In this document: positions 39,401 to 50,795 of the stretch, in pieces
Numbering within the stretch: the first letter of the stretch is position 1
Layout: each line of letters starts with the position of its first letter
Source of the DNA: Phylloscopus collybita
Taxonomy: Eukaryota > Chordata > Aves > Passeriformes > Phylloscopidae
NCBI GenBank assembly: GCA_027886175.1
Contig: JAJNNQ010000126.1
Location: 248,001-312,000 of the forward strand
Direction of reading: 5' to 3'
Length of the DNA: 64,000 nt
Notes under the pieces: generated by a model
Database searches by the model: none
What the model was told of the DNA's origin: nothing
What the model saw: only the letters and a program-made list of their open reading frames with translations
Made by a program: the position numbers and the translations under genes

Positions 39401-39888
39401 CAGTATTTCTAGCAGGGGTATTTTCAGCCTCTTCATATCTCTGCAACACAGTCAGAAACTTTCTGGTAACTCTCAGAACTGTTCACCTAATTCTCCAAAA
39501 CCAGCAGGAAGCTGATTTCCATTTTTCTGAGAAGACTGTGCTGTACCCCACATCGCCAGGAGCTGCTTGGCTGTCCTGCCCTGGACATGTGAAGTTCCCT
39601 GTGTGGCAGGCTAGGCAGGTGGGCAGCAGTACCATTTCAGGTATCAGACCTGAATTTACCTCTGCATTCAATCAAAGCCACCCCAGCCACGGTCAGCCTC
39701 TTTCTGGCAAAAGCCAGGATAACACGCTGCAGTTAAATCCGTACCTGAAAGCCACCATTGCTTTAATTAGATTCAGTCAAATCCAGGTCTTTGCAGTCTA
39801 GACATGGTTTAGCAAGTGCTTTTATGTGAGTAATTCATTGAGAGAGAACACATGTTAAGTTCTAGCTGGAGCTTACCTCAGTTTTGGC

Positions 39889-39920
39889 AAAAAAAAAAAA
39901 AAAAAAAGAAAAAGAAAAAA
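39889..39920 (+). repeat. A-rich tract
   Basis: Nineteen A are followed by GAAAAAGAAAAAA. It is simple low-complexity sequence with no neighbouring element recognised. Confidence 0.85.
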
Positions 39921-41229
39921 TAGCTGGATTCTGACAGGCTAAACACAGCCAAACCTAACTATGCAAGCATCGGTCCAAGGGAAGATTTTACTTGACAAAG
40001 CAAGGAAAATGTTCCTCCTTGGGCCCAATGCTTTCCCAAAGTTTAGCCAGCCACAACAGGCTTTCCCATTCAGAGCAAGAGCATTGAACAGGACAATCTG
40101 GCAACAGAGCACAGACATGAATCTTGAGGCAACACAGAATACAGGCTCCATCCCTTACTCTGGCCCCTCCTGCAGTCTCTGTAATACTCTGGGGTTTAGA
40201 CAAAGCTCCAGAGATTAATAGAAAGGAGAGAGAAAAAGCAAATATGGAGTAACTACTGCTTCTGACCTATGGTAGATACACACTGGTCACACACCTATTT
40301 ACAGCAACTTTATGCAGGAATGTCAGGGCAGCCTTGTGGCTTGACAACTTCTGCACTGAAATCAAGGTGATGAGATGCTCCAGCTCCAACAAAGCCACTT
40401 TGACTAAGCTTTAATATAGATACAAAATTGCTGTTGGCTGACAGAAAATTGTTAGTGCTCCTAGCTGTGTATAAATACATGATTGCTACTTTTTTATTTG
40501 CTCGAAGAATCTCTGGCTTAGCAGTAGTAAGACATGGGAAACAGCCCACGGTTTCTGAAGACAGGATGTGCAGGAGAGTACCTGACATACCCAGCTGGTT
40601 CTTCCACAGGGCACCAGTGTCACAGGCCGGACACTCCTCCTCTCTCAGCATTGATGAAAGATGAGCTGTAACTGGACATCGTGGTAAAAGAACATTTTCT
40701 TTAACCAGGATGTCCACTTCAATTAACAACGTCCACAATGGCAGTTCAATTAACAGCTGTAAGCTGAATGCACCAGTATGCATAAAGCAACCCACAAATC
40801 GTCCCATTTTCACTCAAGAGTTGAAGACAATTGCTATTTTCTGAAACACAGTAAGGAGACAACCCTGGCTCGCTTTTGTGATGCAAATTAGCAAGTTGCT
40901 TGGAGGAAGAGGTTGGGAGGAAAAGTCTTTTAAGTGAAGCTGCAATGAAACCTCGTCCCTACACAACAGTCACAGGCACCAACTCCAGTGGTGTCCCCCC
41001 CTCCAGGACCCCAACATTCTCCTTCTGCACCGCCAAACCTCTGGCTCCTGACTGCACACTCTCCTCACCGCTGCATCCATCTGCCATCCCACTCCCCCGC
41101 AGTCACCAAGGAGACCTCGAACCACCCAGAACAGCCTCCAAGTGGGACACAAACCGGGGCACACAAACCGCTGCCCTTCCATGAAGACGTAGCAAGGTAA
41201 AAAAGGAAACACTTTTCACCAGAGCAGCC

Positions 41230-42260
41230 ACAGCCTCCGAAGCAAAACACCGTCCCCAAATGAAACGCGGCTCAGGAATGCGAGCTATGTGGGCAGGGGG
41301 GGGCTCTGATGGATATAAAGGGAGGACAGGAGCAGGCAGGCTGCTTTCACAGCAGTGGTTTCCTCGCCAGAGCAGAGGACCCGCTCCGCTGCCTCCCTCA
41401 TCCCACTGCGCGCAGGCAGAGCTCGGGAATGTCAGCAATGCAAACTGGGGGCCAGGGGGCTTTGCTGCCCCGGAGAGAGGAGGGATGGGAGGGGGACCAA
41501 CAGCACAAGAAGACCAAGAGGCAGCTGGGGCTGCTGAGGAGTTGCAAGGCTCCTTTTAGGTGCAGGGGTGCAGGCTATGGAGGGGTCAAAAGGCTCAGCT
41601 GCAGGCTGCCAACCAACAAAGGTCCCTTCCTGTCCCAGTCACCCTGTGCTCGTGGAAACAAAACTTCAAATGCAGCTTTGCAATGAAACTGTCATTAATC
41701 TCTACCAGCTAAAACAAAGTGCAGCTCCCCCTGGTTTTTTTGGCTAGTTGCTGGCATGAAAAATATACCAGCATTAAGACCAATAAATCCATGCACTTAA
41801 CACATCCTGAGCCAGGGGTTTAACATTCAGCTGCACATGCACAAACTTTCCCTCCACCAGGCTAACAAAAGATGGAATTGCTACAGGTAACAGCCCTGAA
41901 ACCCCTCTCAGGTCTGCTTCAGACAAAACCAACAAGCCCTTCAAACGCCAACAATATTCTGACAGCTGCTTCCAACATCCTTGAAGAGCTCAATTTATTC
42001 CGACCACGTTCTCTTGATCCCCACATGGCAGTCCAACCACGAAGTGACTGAGCACTGCCTCTCTGGCTGCAGGAGCAGCCTCCCCGGAGGTGCATCTCCC
42101 ACTGCCGGGCCGGAGGGAGCACTGACCGCACCTCCTTCCTTAGCACGCCTCCCGCCTAACCCGTGACAGTCACGATGCGCGCACAGACACAAAGAGGGGT
42201 TTGTTTTCCTTAAATTTCCTCGGGGAGAAGGCTCCCCTCCCGGCAGCCACCGGTGTTTTC
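41230..42260. other. CpG-enriched block with TATA-like word
   Basis: CpG is clearly more frequent here than in the preceding 40 kb (41240-41420 and 42080-42260), though below island density. On the plus strand TATAAA lies at 41314-41319, followed by CTGCTTTCACAGCAG-type sequence. Several overlapping open frames are GC-rich low-complexity sequence. The block could be a minor or alternative promoter, or a decaying island. I see no exon I can defend. Confidence 0.35.
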
Positions 42261-42441
42261 CTTGATGTGACCCTGCAACACTGCCTGAAAACACGACAGT
42301 GGGCACAAGGAGCAGTAGTGATGGGATGAGGAAATGCAAGAAAAACACAGAGGAGACAAAGACTCAGTGCTAAATCAGTGCTAAAGGTGGGATCAGGACC
42401 AAGGCAACTTCCACTACACACATCAGAACCCTTGCCTACTC

Positions 42442-42598
42442 AAAAAAAAAAAACAAAACCAAACCAAACAACAACAAAACAAAACAAAACCCAAACCAAA
42501 CAAACAAAAAAAAAAACCAAACCACAAAAAACCACAAAAATCAGAAACAAACAAACAAACAAACAACACCCCTCCAAAAAAAAAAAAAAAAAAAACCA
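42442..42598 (+). repeat. 157-bp A/C-only low-complexity tract
   Basis: The tract is almost entirely A and C on the plus strand, built of A-runs joined by CAAAAC, CAAAC and CCAAAC words, with an AAAC microsatellite at 42547-42568 and an A19 run near its end. The strand asymmetry (A+C against T+G) is extreme. The mirror composition, T+G on the plus strand, appears at 50533-50668 and 53330-53493. Confidence 0.9.
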
Positions 42599-43929
42599 CC
42601 CATGCATAAAGCAGCCCATAACACCACAAGAGCAAAGTAAGAAGCATACTTTATAACCAGTTTATTGGCCTGGTTAAACGATGCTGACAAGATACACAAA
42701 CTGCAGCAATCATGCCTACATCACTTCCAGCACCTCTGTGTTTCAGAGAGATTTCACCTCGGTCTTGGCAGGTTGGTTGTACCTCATCTTCGAATGTTCC
42801 TGACTTGTCCTGCACAGAAAGCTGCCTGAGCAGGCTGCTGGTAGAATGAAAGCTGAGAAAATGGCCAGAGTAAGAACTAGCATTCATCTGAGGAAAGAAA
42901 ACCCTTCAAGAGCTTATCATCATCAGGATATAAAAAAAGAAAGCAGCAACTTGAAAGTTCAGCCTCACATATCAGGAAGGAACGGAACTTAAGCTAAAAA
43001 TCTCTTCTTGTATTGCATTTTCTAAGTCTTAAGATTAGTCTGGGAAAAAGACTATTGTTTTAAAAGTTAAGTTATTAATTGAAAAAATGTGAAGTGTGGT
43101 TTAAAAAACAAATGCCATAAAGCAGCTTAATTCTAATCACGTTCCTGTAAATCCAGACTGAACACCTGAAAAGAGCCAGATGACTTTCAATGCCTTAAAA
43201 AGGGAAGAAAAAAACCAAAACCTGTCTCCCCTCCTCAGGATTTTACAGTTTGGTTTGGATTTTTCCCCCCCCTCTCTTTTCTGGTTTGTTTGTGCAAAAC
43301 TAGAGCAACTTCAAAACTTACGTTTCTGTTAACTTCACTGTGAAGCAGTTTCAAAACTAAATAGTGACAAGAGTGCTTTTCATTCAGCAAGCCCATTTTC
43401 TTTTGCTAAACTCTCCAAGACCAAGTGCTACTGCCAGAGAGACAGCTGAAAAATTCAGAGCAGCAAGAGAAAGGCTTCAAAAATCACAGGAAGCTATAGG
43501 AATTCTGCTGCAATACAGCTGTAAAGTCCCACCTTGGTTAAGCTGCATGATATTCCATAACATCCAGATCAAGTTTTGACAAGTGTCCTCTGCTTTGTTA
43601 GGATCCCTCCAGCCATTCTGTACCCATCTTTTACTTCTGCTCCCTTGTGCACTTACACCACACAGAACAAAAAGGCTAAGCCTGGCCTGCCAAATTACTT
43701 CTGCTTCCTGTCCCTGTTTGCCCCAGAAACCCAATTACAAAGTTAACTCATGCTAATGGAGCCTGAAGGGACGTGCACTCACACTCAGCGACATGACAGG
43801 TCGCAATGAATGGACAGCCTGATCTTCACCCTGGTTCGGTATCTGAAATGTAAACAATGCACACTGAAGTTATCTGCTGCAGCACGGCAGATGCATCTGG
43901 CTACATCTGTGGCTAACTGGAGTGAAAAG
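42599..43929. other. Gene-free stretch
   Basis: Ordinary sequence without recognisable genes or repeats beyond short T- and C-runs near 43265. I see nothing else in it. Confidence 0.6.
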
Positions 43930-44886
43930 TCAGATTCCAGCCTCTGAGTCATTATGCACTTTAGCACTCTCCTTAAAAACAAAACAAACCAACAGCCCCC
44001 TCCCCCCAGCAGGACTGACCCCTGATAGAAAATCGAGCTTCTCTTCTGAAGAGAGATTCAGCTGAACATCTTCTCGTAGAAAGTATTTTGTTGTGTCCAT
44101 TGAGGTAGGTACACCCTGGGGGTGGGGGGGAAAGCAAGGCTCTGCTCCAGTGCAGCCCTCCAAAAACTGAACTGCGGTGGGAAGTAGATTATATCTTAAT
44201 GTATCAGTCTGATAACACTGCAGAGCATCCCGAAGAACTGAAACAGCACAACCCACCTGTCTGCTAGCAGGTGGGTTAATAACAAAGCACTCATCAGAAA
44301 ATACCCGCAGCCTTAAATTGCCTGTGCCAAGCTGCAAAACTGGGAACGCACTTTCATTCTGATTTCTCTTGGTGGAAGTCTGGAAATCGGGAAAAAAATT
44401 CTGCAATATTGTTTCATTTAATAACTATGCATGAGTCAAGTGCCCCTGCTTTTTGCCTCACAATCAGTATCTTGACTGTCCTTTGTTACTTTTCACATTC
44501 TAATTTTAAAACACTCAGAAGTGTTTACGTAAACAGAGAGGAACTCTCCCTAGTCTGAATCTAAATATTACTTTCCACAATGACTGCAATTCTTGGCAAA
44601 TTCCCTCTGGAGAAATACTGAAGAGCCACATAAAACACTCATTGATGTGTCTTTCTTTCGATATCCAAAACAGATTAGTTTGGTGTGACTCTCCGAGATC
44701 CTCTGCATCGCGATATGCTGAGACAGAGATGAAAACAGCATAATTGGCAGAGAGTTCACTATTGTCTGAGGTCCTTGGGGGCTTTTTGACACAGCTGCTC
44801 CAAAACAGCTCAGGAATTAGCACCATCCTTTTCTCATTTAGCAGCTCATGAAGTGAATGAAAACACTGTGACGGAAGCCCCACCAT
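43930..44886 (-). other. Two neighbouring long open frames, unrecognised
   Basis: On the minus strand, 44515-44886 (123 codons, beginning MVGLPSQCFHSLHELL) and 43930-44406 (158 codons, containing FSDECFVINPPASRQ and YFLREDVQLNLSSEEK) lie within 1 kb. Both read like ordinary soluble protein, without low complexity. The downstream frame has CAG acceptor-like sites at its start, and the upstream one has a weak GT donor-like site near its end. I do not recognise either product. They could be exons of a minus-strand gene, a decayed gene, or chance. Being on the strand I propose for the main transcript makes them worth testing. Confidence 0.2.
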
Positions 44887-44986
44887 GCACAGCCATGTTT
44901 ATGCACCTAAACAAACACATTCAACCTCTGACATTGTCTCTCACTCGAGGGAAGACTTCCAGCCGGTAACTGGGAAAACAGTTGTG

Positions 44987-44990
<4 letters not shown>

Positions 44991-45029
<39 letters not shown>
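44991..45029 (+). repeat. A39 homopolymer
   Basis: Thirty-nine uninterrupted A, the longest homopolymer in the window, are followed by GGAAAAAGAGAGAGG. There is no AATAAA or recognisable gene copy upstream, so a processed retrocopy is not supported. Such a run is expected to be length-variable. Confidence 0.95.
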
Positions 45030-45031
<2 letters not shown>

Positions 45032-45400
45032 AAAAAGAGAGAGGATCAGAATAGCTGGGGGGCAGAATTGTTTTAAACTAAACTCTTCACCTTCATTAAG
45101 ACTAACAGGTTGCAGGATGAGTAGAAAATGCAAGGCAAGGAGCTCTCCCAGTCCAACACACAAAGCAGGGCTTCCACGATCAGTGCTTCTGACCATCACC
45201 TGCCGAAAAGATTCTAATGGAGCAGAGTTTAAAACACATCACATGGACGGACTTCCAGGCTCGGGAGGCAATCACAGCACCATGATTTCATGCCTATTAA
45301 TTACTGACACATCCCTGTACCACCGCTGAGGCTTCCCACCCTCTCATGCTATGTTGGCACAGCCCGTGGGACACTGCACTCATCAAATAGCCGGGGGTGA

Positions 45401-45423
45401 GGGGAGGGAGGGAGGGAGGGAGG
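45401..45423 (+). repeat. GGGA microsatellite
   Basis: A short array of GGGA units, also G4-like on the plus strand. It lies about 280 bp left of a CpG-rich patch. Confidence 0.85.
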
Positions 45424-45559
45424 TATACTAGCACGTCTGTTTCCAGCCAGATCAGTGTTCCAATCTGTTCTGTCCCACAGCCACATCAAATCAGCACCCA
45501 CAGAAAGAAGGCGGCAGCAGAGGTGCAAGGGAACAGGCTCGCTGCTCTCAGCCAGGCAC

Positions 45560-45587
45560 AGGTTTTACTGCCCAGGTTTTACTGCCC
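45560..45587 (+). repeat. 14-bp exact tandem duplication
   Basis: AGGTTTTACTGCCC occurs twice in perfect tandem at 45560-45573 and 45574-45587. No function is evident. Confidence 0.85.
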
Positions 45588-45680
45588 AACCTGCAGCCCC
45601 TGTGGCACGGGCAGGGTCAACAGGAGAGAGCCAGGAGGTGCGGGGATCGGGATGGGCGCTGGATAAAACAAACACTTCTG

Positions 45681-45960
45681 GCGCCGCTCGGCAACTCGTG
45701 GCGCAAAAGCCAACGCGGGCAGCATCCTCCCCCTTAACAATGACCCTGCAGAACCGGGAAGGGATTCGGAAATACCTACAAACCATGAAAGGGGCTTCGA
45801 AAAGACAGCTCAGCCTCTTAACAGACCAAATTGTGGCGTTATTTGGGAGGGGCTGCTGGCGGATTATGTAAAGTAATGAACGGTGCACAAAAGCTCAATC
45901 GGTGTTTGTCCTTACGTCAAGTGTTGATCGAGCCACACAATCAGCGGACTGAAAATGTGT
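45681..45960. promoter_or_regulatory. Small CpG-rich patch, candidate regulatory element
   Basis: About 280 bp has a high density of CpG, including seven in the first 40 bases, at only moderate GC content. This is unusual for bird DNA outside promoters and constrained elements. A plus-strand reading from an ATG near 45738 gives 44 codons (MTLQNREGIRKYLQTMK...) with a protein-like look, but I recognise no family. It may be an alternative promoter or a conserved element about 5 kb left of the main island. Confidence 0.35.
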
Positions 45961-48900
45961 GCACACGTGCTACAGAGCTCTTTGTCAGTGCACAGCAGCC
46001 CTAAAGGCTACCAGCTCGGTGAGACCAGGAGAAGGACTGATCATTCCTGTGGGTAACAGCCCTACCTGGAGCTAAACCGAGGAATACTACTGGAAACTAA
46101 AAAAAATAGGAGAAAACAGTCCGGGGACTTAAGGTTTGAAAGTCAGTGATAACTAATTACAGACCCACACAAGACATACAGGGTTGAATAGCCCTCATCA
46201 GTCTCATTAGATGTGTGGGTACCTCACATTTGATAAAAACCTCTGGTACTGAACCTCTCAACCCAAAGCAGCCTCACTAAGGCTAGTACCTTGTCCAATA
46301 ACCAACATTTTGACTGTTTGCACCTCCTTGGAAACCTCAGCAGCAGCAGCATAACCCACTCCTGCCAGGGCACTACTGTTCAAGGTAAATGCACTGGACT
46401 CCTTGGGCCCAGAAGATGGTAGGCCAGTAAGAAAAAGTAAGGTCCCTGGGATGAGGATGTTCTTCCCTTTGGACAACAAAGAACTCAACAGTAAATCCTT
46501 CTGGATTTCTGCAAGCAGCAGCTTAGGGCATCTACAGGCAGGAAGGACACCCTCCACTTCAGAGCACTAGCACATGATGGAACAGGCTTGGTACATCACC
46601 AGGCCAACACAGACCACCAACCCATCCCATAAGTGTGGTGTCACAAACATTTGTCCAGGAAACCCAGGGAGGTGCCCCCCACTGCCCTCCTTGGACACCA
46701 ACCACCTCCAATCACCACAGAAAGCTGTCTGTAGCTCAGAGCACACACAGCTGCAGAGAAGATGGAAAAACAGACATACTATGTGTTTAGGAGACTTCTC
46801 TCACTGACACTTCTCTGTCTCGAGCTCTGTGTGTCACACAGCAACATCCCAGAGCTCCAGGACAGTACAGACACCTCTGTGTGAGGAATGGGACACAGGC
46901 ATCCCCCCTGAGCCCCAAAGAAGGCTGGGACACCTCCAGTGCCCAACATCCTCCCACCACCACCTTCACCAGAACATTTTCTGGAGGTGCCTTGTTTTAG
47001 GAGGAGGAGGTAGTTACAGCCTCCAACCTCTCAGGGCAGGTATGTGGGTCTGCTTTCAGCTCCTGTGTGCAACAGGGAGCCCATACACCAGAAAAGTATG
47101 TGAACAGCAGCCTGGCTTCTGAAAAGACCAGACTCAGTTCGACAATGCTTATCCACAATTAAGTTCCAACTGATCTTGTCAGACTCCTCTGTCTTCAGTC
47201 TACTTACATCTCTAAGGAATTAAAGGGACATTGAAAACACGCACTCATGACTCATGTTTTAATTGTCAGCTGTCCTTCCCCAGTACAGCTCTAATTAGAA
47301 ATCAGAAGCACGTTTTTGAGCTCAGAAAGGCACAAAAAATTGGCATTAACTGACAAGGGAAGCCTGTGGGAGTGTTTTAAGTCCAACAGGATGCTGCCTT
47401 CTGAGTTATGCTTTAGCCAAACCAGTCATTGGGCTTAATACAGGGTTAAGAGCCCAGAGTCTGTGGCAGCCCAAAAGAGAGATCAGATGCTTTTGCTACC
47501 CCTCCTGAAGGACAATTTTTTTTTTTTTTTTCATTACTACCAAAGCTCAGAAAGCATTTCCCATATTCACTGCAGCACATTACAAGCTATTTCCCTTTTT
47601 CCTCATCATGGACAAGTACACCCTTAATGGTGAAAAAGTGACTATCAGCACAAACATCTTTCTGCTGTATGGAGTTTGCCAAGGAACCTTTGGCAAAGGA
47701 CAAATACAAACATGGCCTGAATCACTACTCAGATTTAACCACAACTCTCAACACTTACTGCCATGACTGCAGATACAGTTTCCCAAAGTAAAACACATGG
47801 GCAGAATTCAGAATTAGATAACAAGCTAGATAAACCTTACAAGTATAATTCACAATACCACACTGCTAGGAAAATATATAAACTGGAAAAAAATTAAATC
47901 AGTTATGCCAATTGTTCATTCCTGACACGTATTTATTTCTCTTCAGGTACCAGTCTTTTGACAGCTGTGAACAGTCATATAATTGCAAGTTATTTCCTCT
48001 CAATATATAGCTTCTATAATGGGAGCAAGAGACAACTGTGGAGTGTCAGAGTTGACAAGCCCAAGTAGTTTCCCTTGAGATGCATAAATGCCTTTTTACA
48101 GCACTGCCAATTATTCAACCATGCAAGCAGATACTATTAAGATACTTAAAATGAATCATTTCCCACTAGACTCAAACACATTATAAACCTCATCATAAAT
48201 TTCAGTCTGTAGTCAAGACAAACTTACTTAATAATGTTCATAAATACTTTTATTTCATAAAGTCCTGTGAAATATGGTTCTGCACATAAGGTTTATAAAA
48301 ACACAGTATGATTTTTAGATATTTTTATATAGTTCAAACAAAAGACTTCTCGGACAGATTCTGTAAAAAGTTATAGCTGGCACTTCAAGTCATCTGTAAA
48401 TGACTGCATGTAAACATCTGTTTACTGCATCTTTCAGAAGTTAGGTGGAATCATAATTTTTTTGTAAATAGCTCATTGCTAGTTCTTGTTGCAATTCCAC
48501 ATGAACTCCTCCTCATCACCACAACATGAAGACACAGTCACCAGCTTAACACTTGTCATCTTGACACAACCCACAAAAACTTTAGATAAAGTTCATACTT
48601 GTGCACATACACAAGCTTTCAAGCCACTTTCCAAGCACTGTGTTTCTTCGCTTTCTGAAGTGCAGAGGAGAATTTGGATGGATAAACAGTACAGGCAATG
48701 ACGCCTGAAACACCTCCTCTGGCCCATTAGTCAATTCCATTAGCTAAATGACTAGGAAAAAAAAAAAACAACAAAAACCACCCTTCTTCTCCATGACCTA
48801 CCACTTCAACAGGTGCTGACACCACAAGAAAATCTGCAACTCTCCTCAGTTAACAACTAATGTTTTAGCAGCTAAAAGCACGATCAGATGCCCACTCCTG

Positions 48901-49365
48901 ACAGTTCTGCACGGCAGCTCTGCATCATTTGCAGAACTGACTCTTCATTTGGACGTTTTCATTTCACTTTCAGCATCTATTATTTAGACGTGCAGGGCAC
49001 TGCAGAACTTGAGACGACAAGCTGTACCAGAAGCTTACAAAGCTGAGAAAACTGCCAGAGTGAGAAAAGGCAAACAGATACTGAGGGGGAGCTACTGGAC
49101 CAACTCAAACTGGAGTAATTTGTGCTACAAGAAACACCTCCATTGCTGGTTCTCCCAAGGAGGTGGGACTTTTAAAGATACACTGCACTGATACCAGTTC
49201 ACGTTCAGTTTTCAATCACAGGACAAAGCTTTCTCCAGTGCAACTTTAAAGTAAAGCCCAATCTTAAAAGAAAGCAGGTGTGCACAAATTTAAAAACTAA
49301 GCCACCAGGGTCTCCCTTATGGGCTGGAGTGCTACAGAATTTGTCACTAAAACACACCCTACACC
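45961..49365. other. Gene-free stretch
   Basis: No recognisable gene. It contains a T16 run (47516-47531), an A-run near 48758 and a forkhead-type palindrome at 48410-48425. The remainder is AT-rich noncoding sequence. Confidence 0.6.
48410..48425. promoter_or_regulatory. Inverted forkhead-type motif
   Basis: GTAAACA, two spacer bases, then TGTTTAC form a perfect inverted repeat. GTAAACA is the canonical forkhead (FOX family) core, so this is a back-to-back pair of FOX sites. Direct TGCAT words flank it on both sides. Binding is not shown by sequence alone. Confidence 0.35.
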
Positions 49366-49998
49366 ATGAATTTCCTTCTAGCTAGATTGCTAGCAATACA
49401 AAGGGGCAAACCACACCGTGAGGTCGGACAAACAGAGTCAAATGTGACACCAAACTCCATTAAACACATGCTCAGCAAAGCCACGGATCTGGGGGCACAC
49501 CAGAGCCTGTACCCACCCTCTCCTTCAGCCCAAGGTGCACTTTGCCACAACGTGGGGTTGTGCTGCTGCCCCTGGGGCTGGCGTGACCCACACTCAGCAC
49601 TGTGTGGAAGGCAGCAAGCATCCACACCCCATCGATGGCCCCCGCACCTTCACGCACCAGAGCTGCAACCTCCCTCGCTCAAAACCAACAGAGAGGAAGG
49701 ACACAGGCTGCCCCATCACATGACAGTATCTCATCTCCTGTTGAGAAGGCAGATTTGGGGTGGAATCCCATTTCACCTAGTCACTGATGTCTGGCAGATG
49801 CTCCCAGACAGCCGAGAGACAAGACTTCAAAGACACTGCTTTGCAGCACGGACTGGGGGCAGCCCTGCTCTTGTCAGGCAGCATCACTGTGCCCCACTGG
49901 CTCCCACTCCCCTTGGAAAACTGACTCTGGCCTTGAAGATCCAAGCAACACCTCTAAGGACTTGGAAAAAATGCCAGGGCTTTCTCTGCACATCATGA
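49366..49998 (+). other. 210-codon open frame, unrecognised
   Basis: An ATG-started frame of 210 codons ends at the TGA at 49996-49998. It lies about 1 kb left of the CpG island, in sequence of intermediate GC content where long frames are somewhat more likely by chance. The product is rich in proline, histidine and leucine, without transmembrane segments or any motif I know. A 2-kb GC-richer promoter flank often yields such frames. I regard it as probably non-coding. Confidence 0.2.
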
Positions 49999-50159
49999 AC
50001 ACTCACCAAAATTAGTTTGGCCTTTCCAAAACTCACATTAACCCAATCAGCCTCTCTCACTTTTTCTCATATTTTCCTTCCTTCACAACAGACACCCACA
50101 CAACCTTTAGTAAGGCCCAATCACTCTGGCAGAAGGGGTGAAATAAAAGGGTAAGACAC

Positions 50160-50530
50160 AGCCGATAAGTTTAATCAGCAAATTGTCATGGTACCTTTCA
50201 TGGCTTGCCAAGAGACGAGGTTGGCAGCTACGCTACTGAACTGCCAAACGGGCTTTGTGGCTACCTAAATGTTTGAGAGCTTTGATTTAAGGAAAAGCTC
50301 ACTATCCCTGACCTCAACATCGGTGCGAGAGAAGTTAAACTCCACTTGGCCTTATGTGCAACTCGAGGACAAAGCAGTCCCAAGAAAGTCACTATCATTA
50401 CCGAGGCTTGTCATTACATCTGAATCAGGTTTTGCACGTAAATGTGTATCAAGCTATTGAAACACGACATTGTTTCAGAAAAATTAAAGACTGTTCTCAA
50501 ACACTGCAGGATGTCTTTAAGAATTTGTGA
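50160..50530. promoter_or_regulatory. Candidate regulatory block with NFI-like hairpin
   Basis: About 370 bp with scattered CpG and mixed composition lies immediately left of the CpG island. At 50221-50247, TTGGCAG and CTGCCAA form a 7-bp perfect inverted repeat with a 13-bp loop. TTGGC/GCCAA are nuclear factor I half-sites, though the usual spacing is shorter. This may be a promoter-proximal element. Conservation has not been tested. Confidence 0.3.
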
Positions 50531-50532
50531 AT

Positions 50533-50668
50533 TAGGGTTGGGGTTTTTTTTGGTATGTGGGTTGGTTTTGTTGGTTTTTTTGGGGGTTTTTTGTTTGTTT
50601 TGTTTTTTGGTTGGGGGGGGGGGGGGGATTGGGGGATTTTTTTCAGTTTTGTTGGGGTTTTTTTGAGA
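50533..50668 (+). repeat. T/G-only low-complexity tract with G15
   Basis: The plus strand is almost purely T and G, with several G-runs and a G15 at 50613-50627. Multiple G-runs on one strand make it a plausible G-quadruplex former. It is the reverse-strand counterpart of the A/C tract at 42442-42598. Confidence 0.9.
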
Positions 50669-50758
50669 TTTCATGAAGAGCAGCCAGAGTTAAGTAAGGC
50701 ACTTTCATGTACTGAGCATCAAAGCCCAAGACTTTCCCTTTGTCCCATCCCCCTACCT

Positions 50759-50795
50759 CCCCCCCCCCCCCCCAAAAAAAAAAAAAAAAAAAAAA
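50759..50795 (+). repeat. C15-A22 homopolymer junction
   Basis: Fifteen C run directly into twenty-two A at the left border of the CpG island. A smaller C12-A11 example is at 33325-33347. Confidence 0.95.

Larger units (their letters stand above)
33348..41229. other. Gene-free stretch
   Basis: This stretch has no recognisable exons. It contains repeated A-rich tracts (36364-36407, about 37538-37580, 38016-38033, 39889-39920). The minus-strand frame of 167 codons at 40310-40813 starts with ATG but shows no known domain. GC content rises towards the right end. Confidence 0.6.

Noticed and set aside
40310..40813. 167-codon minus-strand frame as a gene
   Set aside because: It starts with ATG but shows no known family resemblance and no convincing splice sites; kept only as a note in the surrounding block.
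44700..45029. The A39 run as the tail of a processed retrogene
   Set aside because: There is no polyadenylation signal or recognisable coding sequence upstream on the plus strand, and birds have few processed retrocopies.
48380..48440. A miR-30-like hairpin, suggested by TGTAAACATCTG
   Set aside because: The word resembles the miR-30 seed region, but the complementary arm is too short and lies directly adjacent, giving a 7-bp palindrome rather than a pre-miRNA stem.
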